Translations under genes and position numbers: made by a program
From: Paenibacillus baekrokdamisoli
GTDB taxonomy: Bacteria > Bacillota > Bacilli > Paenibacillales > Paenibacillaceae
Assembly: GCF_003945345.1 (NCBI RefSeq)
Contig: NZ_AP019308.1
Coordinates: 6,328,001-6,392,000 of the forward strand
Length of the DNA: 64,000 nucleotides
Reading direction: 5' to 3'
Notes under the pieces: model-generated
The model's input: the letters and a program-made list of their open reading frames with translations, nothing else
Database searches by the model: none
Told to the model about the DNA's origin: nothing
Part shown: one piece after another, positions 52,594 to 60,349 of the stretch
Position numbering within the stretch: the stretch's first letter is position 1
Layout of the letters: every line of letters begins with the position of its first letter

Positions 52594-53478
52594 TTGAAAT
52601 ATCTTCGTAAGAATGAACCGTATATACTGCTCTTTCCTAGTTTTTTTCTATTATTTATTTTTCTGGCGTATCCCTTATTGAGTTCTATCTTGTACGCCTT
52701 CCAAAGCTATAAGCTGACCGCTCCTAATGATATCGGTTTTAACGGAATTGAGAACTTTAAAGCTGTTCTTACAGATAATAACTTTCCGTTAATCATGAAA
52801 AACACTCTAATCTGGGTAGTTTTAACCGTAGGAGCGCAATTTATTCTCGGTTTTATTCTCTCGTTATCTTTGAGTCGTCCGTTTCCTTTGCGTAATGTTT
52901 ATCAGGCTGTCGTTTTCCTGCCATGGGCAGTTTCCTCCTTTGTCATTGGCTTGACATTCCGCTGGTTATTTAATACAGAGTACGGACCTGTCAATGATAT
53001 TCTGTTGAAGCTTGGGATAATTCACGATAAAATTTATTTCCTGTCCGATCCTAAAATGGCGCTATACTCGGTTATTATTGCCATGGCCTGGACGGGAATT
53101 CCTTTCTTTGCAATCATGCTGCTTGCAGCGATGCAATCTATTCCGCATGAGATTTACGAAGCGGCGGAAATGGATGGAGCGGGTATAATTTCTAGGTTTT
53201 GGAATGTTACCTTTAGTTATATCAAGCAAACCATTCTGATTACATTGCTGCTAAGAACCATTTGGGTGTTTTCATCTGCCGAATTGATCTATATTATGAC
53301 GACTGGCGGACCTGCAAATTCATCCAATACCTTAGCTTCCTATATGTTCATGAAAGCTTTTGCATCGCTAGACTACGGTCAAGCAGCGGCTATTGGTCTA
53401 TTCTTTATGGTGTTATTACTCCTATTTACTTTTGTTTTCCTTCGTCTCACTAAATTTGAAAAAGCAGGTAACTTATAA
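52594..53478 (+). CDS. ABC transporter permease (UgpA/MalF type)
   Basis: 294 residues from TTG 52594. An earlier in-frame TTG (52561) lies in the terminator T-run, and GGGGG is about nine bases before the later one. Six membrane segments; EAA loop EAAEMDGAGIISRFWNVTF near 197-215. Stop overlaps the next ATG by one base. Confidence 0.88.
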   Translation: MKYLRKNEPYILLFPSFFLLFIFLAYPLLSSILYAFQSYKLTAPNDIGFNGIENFKAVLTDNNFPLIMKNTLIWVVLTVGAQFILGFILSLSLSRPFPLRNVYQAVVFLPWAVSSFVIGLTFRWLFNTEYGPVNDILLKLGIIHDKIYFLSDPKMALYSVIIAMAWTGIPFFAIMLLAAMQSIPHEIYEAAEMDGAGIISRFWNVTFSYIKQTILITLLLRTIWVFSSAELIYIMTTGGPANSSNTLASYMFMKAFASLDYGQAAAIGLFFMVLLLLFTFVFLRLTKFEKAGNL

Positions 53479-54314
53479 TGAACAAAAAACAACGTACGCC
53501 TATTGTTATTGTCCGTTTTGTTGTTTTGTTGGGTTATCTGCTGATGGTATTAGCGCCATTCTATTGGCTATTCATCACATCGTTAAAACCCAAATTGGAT
53601 ATCCTTACAACAAATATTCAGTATTGGCCTAAACATATCACATTTGACAATTACATCTACCTTTTTGAAACCTCTAATTTTGCCGTATTTTTTAAGAACA
53701 GTATTATTCTTTCATTAGCTACCGGATTCTTTGGTACTTGTCTGGCCGTTCTTGGTGGTTATGCGATGGCGAGATTCAAATTCAGAGGACATAAACTTGT
53801 CATTTACGGCTTGCTGTTAACACAATTGATTCCAGGTGTCCTCGTGTTAGTACCGACGATTATTATGTATTCCAAGCTTGGCTTAACCAACACAATGGGC
53901 GGACTCATCCTTTTTTACACAGTTGGGACTATTCCATTTAGCTTGATCTTAATGCGGAACTTTTTCGATCGAATTCCGATGGACCTTGAAGAAGCTGCAT
54001 TGATCGACGGCTGCAACAAAATGCAGTCACTGTTCAAAATCATTCTGCCTCTAATGGTACCGGGTGTGATTGCAACCTTCATCTTTGCCTTTATTGGAGC
54101 GTGGAACGATCTGCTTGGAGCAGTTATGATTATAAGCAGCGACAGTTTAAAAACAATTCCAGTAGGATTGAACATGTTTATACACAACTATGATATTGAC
54201 TGGGGTGTCATGACGGCTGGAGGCATAGCAGCAACCGTTCCATCGTTGATTATGTTTGCCGTTATGCAGCGATTTGTTGTTGAAGGACTGACGGATGGGG
54301 CTGTAAAAGGGTAG
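53478..54314 (+). CDS. ABC transporter permease (UgpE/MalG type)
   Basis: 278 residues. Six membrane segments, EAA loop EAALIDGCNKMQSLFKIILP near 170-189, and the typical ending FVVEGLTDGAVKG. Pairs with the preceding permease; the ATPase must come from elsewhere. A second, slightly different copy of its last codons lies downstream (54324-54368). Confidence 0.9.
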   Translation: MNKKQRTPIVIVRFVVLLGYLLMVLAPFYWLFITSLKPKLDILTTNIQYWPKHITFDNYIYLFETSNFAVFFKNSIILSLATGFFGTCLAVLGGYAMARFKFRGHKLVIYGLLLTQLIPGVLVLVPTIIMYSKLGLTNTMGGLILFYTVGTIPFSLILMRNFFDRIPMDLEEAALIDGCNKMQSLFKIILPLMVPGVIATFIFAFIGAWNDLLGAVMIISSDSLKTIPVGLNMFIHNYDIDWGVMTAGGIAATVPSLIMFAVMQRFVVEGLTDGAVKG

Positions 54315-54323
54315 ACACCCTAT

Positions 54324-54368
54324 CGTTTTGTTGTAGATGGATTGACAGATGGAGTCGTTAAAGGATAA
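54324..54368 (+). pseudogene. Remnant of another permease C-terminus
   Basis: Reads RFVVDGLTDGVVKG then stop, against RFVVEGLTDGAVKG at the end of the intact permease. Codons differ at many third positions, so it is not a fresh duplication but the tail of a related permease left by recombination or gene replacement. Confidence 0.75.
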
Positions 54369-54415
54369 CACTCGATAAGTTTGAATAGATAGAGGTAGAG
54401 GGTGGAGAGGACAAG

Positions 54416-55606
54416 ATGAGCAAGCAATTAGGGAAGGAAACCAAGGATGCAGGTATGCAGACTATTCTTGCCCATTATGGGGATGAAACGTTTCTAGGAG
54501 CGGTTGTTCCACCCGTATTTATTAATACACTATTTACATTTGATTCGTATGAGGCATTCCAAAAGTCGCAATGGCAGGAAGAGACTTATTATTATTCAAG
54601 GATTTCTAATCCTACTCAGCAGATAGCAGAGAAGAAGCTAGCGGCGTTGGAAAAGGGAGAGGCGGCCAAGCTATTCACTTCGGGAATGGCAGCGATCTCA
54701 TCTACGTTGCTTCACTGCTTGAGCCAAGGCGACCATGTGGTGTGCAGCTATCCGATATACGGTGGCACACATCAGCTGCTTCAAAACTACTTGCCTAAGT
54801 TTGGTATTACTGCTGATTTCGTGGATTTCAGACAATTAGACCAGGTACAAGCAGCGATTAAGCCGAATACGAAAATGCTGTATTGTGAAGGGTTTTCAAC
54901 CTTTTACATGGATGTGTTCGATATTCCGGCTGTCGTACAAATCGCCAAGGAACATCAATTATTAACGGTAATGGATAACACTTGTGCAACACCTGCAACT
55001 ATGCGCCCCATTGAATGGGGCATTGACATCGTGATCCATTCCGCTTCCAAATATTTGTCAGGTCACAGTGATGTGACTGCTGGAGTAGTCATTGCTTCGC
55101 AAGAGCGGATCGACGCGATAGCGAACAATGAAATCGTACTACTTGGAGCTACATTAGCACCGTTGGAGGCGTGGCTGCTTACTCGTGGACTGAAGACATT
55201 CGGATTACGTATGAAGCAGCATGCTGAGTCCGCGAAGCAAATTGCGCTTATGCTTAGCCAGCACCCTCAAGTTAGCAGAGTTAATCTTCCTTTGCTGGAG
55301 CAGCATGAGCAGCATGAGCTTGCGGTACGACAGTTTAGCGGGAATACAGGTTTGTTCAGCTTTGAGCTGCATGGCGGTCCTTCTGCTGTAGCAAAGCTGA
55401 TGAACAATCTGAAGCTATTTCAAATCGGCGTGAGCTGGGGAGGCTTTGAAAGCCTGATTTATTCCCCGGGTCTAGCCATTAATCCCGAACAGAAATCTCG
55501 CACCGAGCATGAAACACGATTAGAGCACACCGTTAGGTTATCTGTTGGGCTCGAGGATATCGATGATTTAATGGAAGACTTTAATCAGGCGTTAGCTAGC
55601 CTATAA
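54416..55606 (+). CDS. Cys/Met-metabolism PLP-dependent enzyme
   Basis: 396 residues. Cystathionine gamma-synthase/lyase or methionine gamma-lyase family: phosphate-binding YYSRISNPTQQ near 59-69, GMAAISSTLL near 90, and PLP lysine K212 in HSASKYLSGHSDV. Cuts or joins C-S or C-N bonds at the gamma or beta position of amino acids. Placed at the end of the phosphoesterase/importer operon after about 50 bases with no terminator, so it may process the imported compound (inference). Confidence 0.9.
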   Translation: MSKQLGKETKDAGMQTILAHYGDETFLGAVVPPVFINTLFTFDSYEAFQKSQWQEETYYYSRISNPTQQIAEKKLAALEKGEAAKLFTSGMAAISSTLLHCLSQGDHVVCSYPIYGGTHQLLQNYLPKFGITADFVDFRQLDQVQAAIKPNTKMLYCEGFSTFYMDVFDIPAVVQIAKEHQLLTVMDNTCATPATMRPIEWGIDIVIHSASKYLSGHSDVTAGVVIASQERIDAIANNEIVLLGATLAPLEAWLLTRGLKTFGLRMKQHAESAKQIALMLSQHPQVSRVNLPLLEQHEQHELAVRQFSGNTGLFSFELHGGPSAVAKLMNNLKLFQIGVSWGGFESLIYSPGLAINPEQKSRTEHETRLEHTVRLSVGLEDIDDLMEDFNQALASL

Positions 55607-55729
55607 AGCAAGTTACGTTAGGCAAGTAGGCTGCTAGCAAGCTAGATTTTCTAGTCTTGGATTCTGAGAAACTTTTGGCGGACACTAAAAGGATCCTTAC
55701 TGAAAAAGGTATAAATCTAAAAAACCAAA

Positions 55730-55755
55730 CCCCACAGTTTATTTTACTGTTGGGG
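55730..55755. terminator. Hairpin after the PLP-enzyme operon
   Basis: CCCCACAGT and ACTGTTGGGG with one bulged base; no T-run on the plus strand, so the call is weak. The 55607-55795 stretch holds nothing else recognised. Confidence 0.45.
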
Positions 55756-55795
55756 TAGGGGAAAATCCCTGGCTTTTGTATCCGACATCTAAATA

Positions 55796-55990
55796 TTAGC
55801 CTAATAACCTTGAGAGCAGAATAATCTCTGCCAGTCGCATGATGAGTCGCCTTCTGCGCGCTCTAATAACGGCACTAAGAATTAGAAAATCCGTACCAAC
55901 CGATAGGAGAGTTCCAGTAAAAATGCTACCGGTGGTTGTAACCTGTACTCTTTTTCCCTGTAGTAATTTGGCTTGTTTGCGAAACGTCAC
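55796..55990 (-). CDS. Small LSm/DUF2642-like protein
   Basis: 64 residues with a GTG start and no good ribosome site, so the true 5' end may be lost. The core GKRVQVTTTGSIFTGTLLSVGTDFLIL and the following basic RRRRLIMRLAEI resemble small LSm-like sheets found in spore-former DUF2642 proteins. Its position beside transposon debris suggests it may be a remnant. Confidence 0.4.
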   Translation of the reverse strand: MTFRKQAKLLQGKRVQVTTTGSIFTGTLLSVGTDFLILSAVIRARRRRLIMRLAEIILLSRLLG

Positions 55991-56059
55991 GGATAGGTGT
56001 GGTGTATTCGGAGTAAGGCTGGCGAGGAAGGTTGTAATTCTATGATGCTGCGAGCTCTT

Positions 56060-56277
56060 GTATTAGTCTAACTCCAACAACCAGGTGCACCGTCCTTGTC
56101 GCTCCCTTTTCGGGAAGCACGCAGGGTAGATTAACCCCTTTCGGTTAGTTGCGCCAGCCCCGCAAAATAAAAGCCGGAGAAATGATGTTCATCATGGAGG
56201 GCATTCTTGAGCGCGTTTGCGGACTGCATGTGCACAAGAAGAGCGTAACAGCCTGTGTCCACTTTCCAGACTTTTAA
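56060..56277 (+). mobile_element. IS110-family remnant (left end and transposase start)
   Basis: From ATG 56194 the frame reads MEGILERVCGLHVHKKSVTACV before a stop at 56275; this is the IS110 N-terminus, but the catalytic Asp of the usual GLDVHK is His here. The noncoding 56060-56190 would be its upstream end and contains GCAGGGTAG (56121-56129), part of cassette box E13. Only about 28 codons remain. Confidence 0.7.
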
Positions 56278-56316
56278 TATTTACTCAGAAGAGGGCAAGA
56301 ATTATTTTAATCGGTA

Positions 56317-56339
56317 CTAACGGGCAGATTTGCTCAATC
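56317..56339 (+). repeat. Cassette box E9 (right-box type, solitary)
   Basis: CTAACGGGCAGATTTGCTCA and following ATC, with no left box or hairpin before it; the preceding sequence is the IS110 remnant. Confidence 0.65.
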
Positions 56340-56395
56340 ATCGGGCATTATCGGACTATATTTATGGGGAGCGATGGTGAGGCTAATCCGAGGCG

Positions 56396-57175
56396 TTATG
56401 CAAAAGAAGATAATAGTTGGTTGAATCTATCCCGCTCCTCCAAAAAAGGGCAATGGCCGCTGTATTGGAATGGAACTAATCGCGAATTTTTAATCAGCTT
56501 ATTTGTTTCCTGAGCTTGGGTAAACGGAACGACTTTATCATGAATTCCATGAATAATTAATGTGGGCACATCGATCTGTCCAAGATCGTTGTAAACATTC
56601 TCGTCTCTTAGCGTGACCATAATGGCGGAAGTCGACCAATTCGCAGCTTGTAAACCCATTAGAAAGAACCATTCGGATTTCGGTTCAGAAATGTACTGAA
56701 AGAAAAAAATCCCCGTTTGGTTTTGCAGCATTTTCGGACGGTCATTGTTTGTTTCTTCGATGATTTTATTCGTAAATTCTTTTGGAACGCTTGATGGAGA
56801 CGCAGCGTCGATCAGGACGAGTTTAGATACCCCGTACCCTTTGTAACGAGCCATATAACGAATCGAGATCGCGCCTCCGGTAGAGTGTCCTGCCAGTGTT
56901 ATGTTTTTTAGCTGTAACGCTTCGATGACCATACGAAGATCATCTGCTAATCTATCGAAACCGTAACCGTCGAATGGTTTATCCGAATTGCCGTATCCTC
57001 TCCAGTCCATTCCGATACAACGATATCCGAGCTTAGGAAGGAAATTGAACTGATATTCGAACTGGTTATGGTTTAGCGGCCATCCATGAATAAAAAGTAT
57101 CGTTTTATTTCCCTTCGGATTGATGTCCTCTATAAATACTTTTACGCCCGGTTCCACAGTAACGAAGTACCCCAA
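56396..57175 (-). CDS. Alpha/beta-hydrolase
   Basis: 259 residues, TTG start with GAGG upstream. Oxyanion-hole motif HGWPLNHNQF near 30-39, nucleophile S98 in AGHSTGG, Asp near 215 (IHGIHDKVVP) and His near 242 (YSGHCPFLEE): a complete triad as in haloperoxidase/esterase-type enzymes. Lies between cassette boxes but on the opposite strand from other cassette genes. Substrate unknown. Confidence 0.88.
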   Translation of the reverse strand: MGYFVTVEPGVKVFIEDINPKGNKTILFIHGWPLNHNQFEYQFNFLPKLGYRCIGMDWRGYGNSDKPFDGYGFDRLADDLRMVIEALQLKNITLAGHSTGGAISIRYMARYKGYGVSKLVLIDAASPSSVPKEFTNKIIEETNNDRPKMLQNQTGIFFFQYISEPKSEWFFLMGLQAANWSTSAIMVTLRDENVYNDLGQIDVPTLIIHGIHDKVVPFTQAQETNKLIKNSRLVPFQYSGHCPFLEERDRFNQLLSSFA

Positions 57176-57328
57176 GTGTATCGCCTCAATTCTTTAAAAT
57201 GTACTTCCCCATTAAGATATTCGCCCTAGGCAAGGTGAATGCCTAATTTCGGCGTCAAATGGGGTTTAGATAGTGCGTAGAGATTTCTGAGGAATAGCTT
57301 GAGTGAAACAGTTTCTTCAGATCATTGA

Positions 57329-57414
57329 GCTAACGCAGAACGTTAGTGAAATAGCGGTTGCTTCGGCAGCCGTTTTTGTTTTCTCCGATAAACGGGCAGG
57401 ATTGCTTCATCAAT
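57329..57414 (+). repeat. Cassette element E10
   Basis: Left box GCTAACGCAGAACGTTAGTG (57329-57348), where CTAAC and GTTAG are perfectly inverted; terminator-like hairpin CGGTTGC / GCAGCCG plus TTTTTGTTTT (57355-57381); right box AAACGGGCAGGATTGCTTCA (57390-57409). Confidence 0.8.
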
Positions 57415-57459
57415 TGTCGAATCCTTTGTTCGAATGTTTCTATTAATGGGGGGGCGAGT

Positions 57460-57903
57460 ATGGAAATTAAGATACGAGAAATTGCAGAAAATGATTATAC
57501 TGAGGTTGTTTTTTTATGGAACGATGTACTTGGAGTTCGCAATGTTAATGATGAAAACTTTCGAGTTACTATGGAAAAAATGAATAAGGACGGGAATTAC
57601 AAAACATTTGTTGCATTATTTGAAAATGATGTGGTTGGTTTTGTAACTATAGTTCAGGCATTATCCGTAGGGGATCCAATTGGTTATCTACATATTACAG
57701 GTCTTGCTGTTAAAAAGGAATTTCAGCATAGTGGGATAGGAACAAAACTACTAAGACACACTGAAAATTATGCTAAAGAAAACGGAATATCAAGTATTAT
57801 TTTATGTAGCGGATTTAAGCGAACCGACGCCCATGCTTTTTATGAGCATAATGGCTATGACAAAGATTCATACTGCTTTGATAAGATGATTAACCTTGAC
57901 TAA
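57460..57903 (+). CDS. GNAT-family N-acetyltransferase
   Basis: 147 residues from ATG 57460 with GGGGGGCG just before; the frame is open earlier but without a ribosome site. Motif A reads LAVKKEFQHSGIGTKLLRHTE near 80-100 (Q/RxxGxG), and HAFYEHNGYDK near the end is typical. Low GC, single-gene cassette between E10 and E11. Acceptor unknown. Confidence 0.88.
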   Translation: MEIKIREIAENDYTEVVFLWNDVLGVRNVNDENFRVTMEKMNKDGNYKTFVALFENDVVGFVTIVQALSVGDPIGYLHITGLAVKKEFQHSGIGTKLLRHTENYAKENGISSIILCSGFKRTDAHAFYEHNGYDKDSYCFDKMINLD

Positions 57904-57967
57904 TAAGCATTAATTAAACCAAACTAATTTTGAATATGTAATAGCCCGAGTAACCATTTTGCATTAA

Positions 57968-57993
57968 GCTAACGAGGAATGAGAGCTCAATAA
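57968..57993 (+). repeat. Cassette box E11
   Basis: GCTAACGAGGAATGAGAGCT then CAATAA, a near copy of E4 (39141); begins the second copy of the leader/CD3324/methyltransferase cassette. Confidence 0.7.
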
Positions 57994-58037
57994 ACTGCTC
58001 TTGTGCTTGAAACGATATTTTAGGAAGGATGGTCACT

Positions 58038-58109
58038 ATGGCAAGGTTTAAGATAAGCTCTATGCAAAGTCTACACTATAAACGACGGCGGTTGTTTGTA
58101 TGGAGCTAG
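58038..58109 (+). CDS. 23-residue leader peptide, copy 2
   Basis: AGGAAGG before ATG 58038. Reads MARFKISSMQSLHYKRRRLF then VWS. The coding bases at 58064-58080 pair with 58152-58168 (16 of 17), so a ribosome stalled here would open the long stem. Copy 1 keeps the frame. Confidence 0.55.
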   Translation: MARFKISSMQSLHYKRRRLFVWS

Positions 58110-58170
58110 CAATAAATTACCGCCTTAAATCCTTGCATGGTGATAATTGTTTATAGTATAGACTTTGCTA

Positions 58171-58198
58171 CCTTAAAACTCTCAACAATTTTAAGGAG
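58171..58198 (+). promoter_or_regulatory. RBS-masking hairpin and RBS, copy 2
   Basis: CCTTAAAA (58171-58178) pairs perfectly with TTTTAAGG (58189-58196); the AAGGAG ribosome site is 58193-58198. With the leader peptide and the 58064-58168 stem this resembles translational attenuation as in erm and cat genes. Confidence 0.6.
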
Positions 58199-58208
58199 CA
58201 GAGCTATC

Positions 58209-58475
58209 ATGAAATATATAAACGCTGATTCTATCTTTCCAGAAGAATTGCTAAATGAAATACAGAAGTATATACATGGTGGAATGGTGTATGTCTCTAA
58301 GCCTCAAGGATTACGTAAGAAATGGGGCGAAAATTCAGGAAGTAGAAAATATTTGGACCATAGAAACAATGAGATTCGTCAAAAATTTTCCTTTGGTTTC
58401 ACTATTGATCAACTTTCAGATCATTTCTGTCTTTCCCGCGATAGTATTAAAAAAATCGTTTATTCAAAAAAATAG
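58209..58475 (+). CDS. CD3324-family small protein (intact copy)
   Basis: 88 residues from ATG 58209. FPEELLNEIQKYIHGGMVYV, KKWGENSGSRKYLDHRNNEIR and the ending IDQLSDHFCLSRDSIKKIVYSKK match what I recall of the CD3324 family, whose C-terminal part looks like a helix-turn-helix. Probably a small regulator found beside resistance-like genes. Copy 1 (39382) is frameshifted. Confidence 0.8.
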   Translation: MKYINADSIFPEELLNEIQKYIHGGMVYVSKPQGLRKKWGENSGSRKYLDHRNNEIRQKFSFGFTIDQLSDHFCLSRDSIKKIVYSKK

Positions 58476-58571
58476 GTTATTCAAAGTCATGTTGGATTAA
58501 ATTCTGATGTGACTTTTTTTTGTGTAATATATAATTTCTACTTGTTTATTATATATTTTCAAGATGTTGCT

Positions 58572-58612
58572 ACTAGTATAATTGCAGATGTGATCGAACG
58601 GATAATGTGAAA
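58572..58612 (+). pseudogene. Deletion scar of the kinase gene (copy 2)
   Basis: ACTAGTATAATTGCA, matching the sequence before the APH-fold gene of copy 1, is joined directly to GATGTGATCGAACGGATAATG, the last codons of that gene. About 1.04 kb is missing relative to copy 1. Confidence 0.8.
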
Positions 58613-58624
58613 AGGGGCAATTTA

Positions 58625-59422
58625 ATGGAGAATCATATTAATATAATTAAAGATAGTTGGAACCAATGGTCTGGAACATGGTATGAAAGATATAGAACAG
58701 ATGAAGCGATTTCAAAAATAATAAAACATCCAGAATCAGCATTTCACCCTACTACGTATTCAATGATTAAAAAGGCAATTCCAAGCTTGCAAGGCAAACG
58801 AATTTGTGTTCCTTCAAGCGGTGACAACCATGCTGTTTTTGCTTTTCATATGATGGGAGCCAAAGTAACTTCCTCCGACATATCGGAACAACAATTGGAA
58901 AACACTGCTGCTATAGCTCATAAACATGGTTGGGATATTGAATTTATATGTGATGATACAATGAGTTTAAGCAATATTAAAAGCGGCGAATATGATTTTG
59001 TATATACATCAAATGGCGTCCATGTATGGATTAATGATTTAAATTCCATGTACAACAATATCAATAGAATTCTTAAAAGCAATGGTTCTTATATAATGTT
59101 TGACATTCACCCTTTTATGCGTCCGTTGGGAAGAGATACAGAGAAAATAACTGTAGTAAAGCCTTATGACTCAACAGGTCCTTTTGGAGAAATACCAACT
59201 TATAAATGGCGTATACAGGATATAATGAATGCTGTTATTTCATCAGGTTTAACCATTAAGCATATTGAAGAAATGTATGCAGAGGATGGTACATTTTGGG
59301 TTGATGAATCAAGCGATGAAAGAGATACTAGGTCAAATGAAGAACTTGATCAATTGTGCAAATGGGAAATAAACCCCTTGGCTGCTATTCCTCAGTGGTT
59401 ATCGATATATGCAATTAAATGA
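58625..59422 (+). CDS. SAM-dependent methyltransferase (class I)
   Basis: 265 residues from ATG 58625 with AAAAGGGG before it. Rossmann-type motif I is RICVPSSGDNHAVFAFHMMG near 58-77, followed by the acidic VTSSDIS; the motif IV region reads EYDFVYTSNGVHVWI. Fold and length fit small-molecule methyltransferases of the UbiE/COQ5-like group. Intact counterpart of the broken gene at 40837-41470. Substrate unknown. Confidence 0.87.
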   Translation: MENHINIIKDSWNQWSGTWYERYRTDEAISKIIKHPESAFHPTTYSMIKKAIPSLQGKRICVPSSGDNHAVFAFHMMGAKVTSSDISEQQLENTAAIAHKHGWDIEFICDDTMSLSNIKSGEYDFVYTSNGVHVWINDLNSMYNNINRILKSNGSYIMFDIHPFMRPLGRDTEKITVVKPYDSTGPFGEIPTYKWRIQDIMNAVISSGLTIKHIEEMYAEDGTFWVDESSDERDTRSNEELDQLCKWEINPLAAIPQWLSIYAIK

Positions 59423-59454
59423 ACAAAATAATCATGACAGGGGGTCACTGAACA

Positions 59455-59478
59455 CGAACGGGCAGGATAGTTCAATTA
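59455..59478 (+). repeat. Cassette box E12 (right-box type)
   Basis: GAACGGGCAGGATAGTTCAA (59456-59475) just before the Cass2-like gene; no left box or hairpin seen between it and the methyltransferase stop. Confidence 0.7.
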
Positions 59479-59517
59479 CCTCGCAGAATTTGTGAATTAA
59501 CAAAGATCAAGGGGGCT

Positions 59518-60000
59518 ATGAGAGTGGTCGAATTAATTGAAAAGCAGCGGTTTTCAGTGATTGGTAAATCGGGGGAAGGACTTTCATCTGAGAGTTCGAA
59601 TTGGATACTACCTCTATGGCAAGAGGCAAATAACAATTTTTTTGAAATCAGTGATCTTGCAAAATTAGATGTCGATGGAAACATTGTTGGAATTTGGGGA
59701 GCAATGAGTGATGTTAGTGGTAATTTTGAAAGGTGGAGGGACGGTGGAAAATATTTAGCGGGATGCGAAGTTACTGACGATGCGATACCTCCAGATGGAT
59801 GGACGAAGTGGACTCTCCCTGCATTCAAATATGTTGTGACAAAGTGTACGCAGGAGTCATATCAAGATACCTTGAAAAACATGCTATCGGACTACTTGCC
59901 TATAAACAATTATCAAATTGTCGGGGCAATTCAAGAGTTTTATAATCCAAAAGATAGTGGCGGGGAATTGTACTTATATGTTCCTATTGAAAAAATCTAA
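59518..60000 (+). CDS. Cass2/GyrI-like effector-binding protein
   Basis: 160 residues, AGGGGG ribosome site. One GyrI-like effector-binding domain: RFSVIGKSGEG near 10-20, NIVGIWGAMSD near 58-68, YLAGCEVTDD near 80-90 and a final YLYVPIEKI. It resembles the integron-associated Cass2 group, which binds cationic drug-like molecules. No DNA-binding domain is attached. Single-gene cassette between E12 and E13. Confidence 0.8.
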   Translation: MRVVELIEKQRFSVIGKSGEGLSSESSNWILPLWQEANNNFFEISDLAKLDVDGNIVGIWGAMSDVSGNFERWRDGGKYLAGCEVTDDAIPPDGWTKWTLPAFKYVVTKCTQESYQDTLKNMLSDYLPINNYQIVGAIQEFYNPKDSGGELYLYVPIEKI

Positions 60001-60022
60001 TCATGTCTCTAAAATCCATTAC

Positions 60023-60047
60023 GCTAACGGGCAGGGTAGCTCAATAA
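60023..60047 (+). repeat. Cassette box E13 (right-box type)
   Basis: GCTAACGGGCAGGGTAGCTC then AATAA, 20 bases after the Cass2-like stop. Last box seen in the window. Confidence 0.7.
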
Positions 60048-60167
60048 GAACCCGACGCAACTTCAGAATTTCCTTAGGCTGCATAGGGCCGCTAGGGAAC
60101 TATGCAGTGACCGAGTTCGGCTCGAACCATGGTTTTTGATGTGACTAATGATAACCGGAAATCAAAA

Positions 60168-60195
60168 AAGAACCTGGGTAGTTATCCAGGTTCTT
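60168..60195. terminator. Hairpin terminator before the rifampicin gene
   Basis: AAGAACCTGG and CCAGGTTCTT around GTAGTTAT, with A-rich and T-rich flanks so it may work both ways. The 60001-60349 gap holds E13, this hairpin and about 150 AT-rich bases with no clear promoter and no rifamycin-associated palindrome that I can see. Confidence 0.7.
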
Positions 60196-60349
60196 ATATA
60201 TTGCATATAAACAGACACGATGATATAATCAGATTGCAACTTTTCACAATTAAATAGATATAGTTGTTTCACCTTACATTTTAATTGTACTATGTCGGTA
60301 AACTCTTGTCAAATGTTTTTCTCAATTTAATGGTTAGGGGAGATATTGG

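Noticed and set aside
60048..60349. Rifamycin-associated element upstream of rph
   Set aside because: No GC-rich palindrome of that kind is visible in the AT-rich upstream region.
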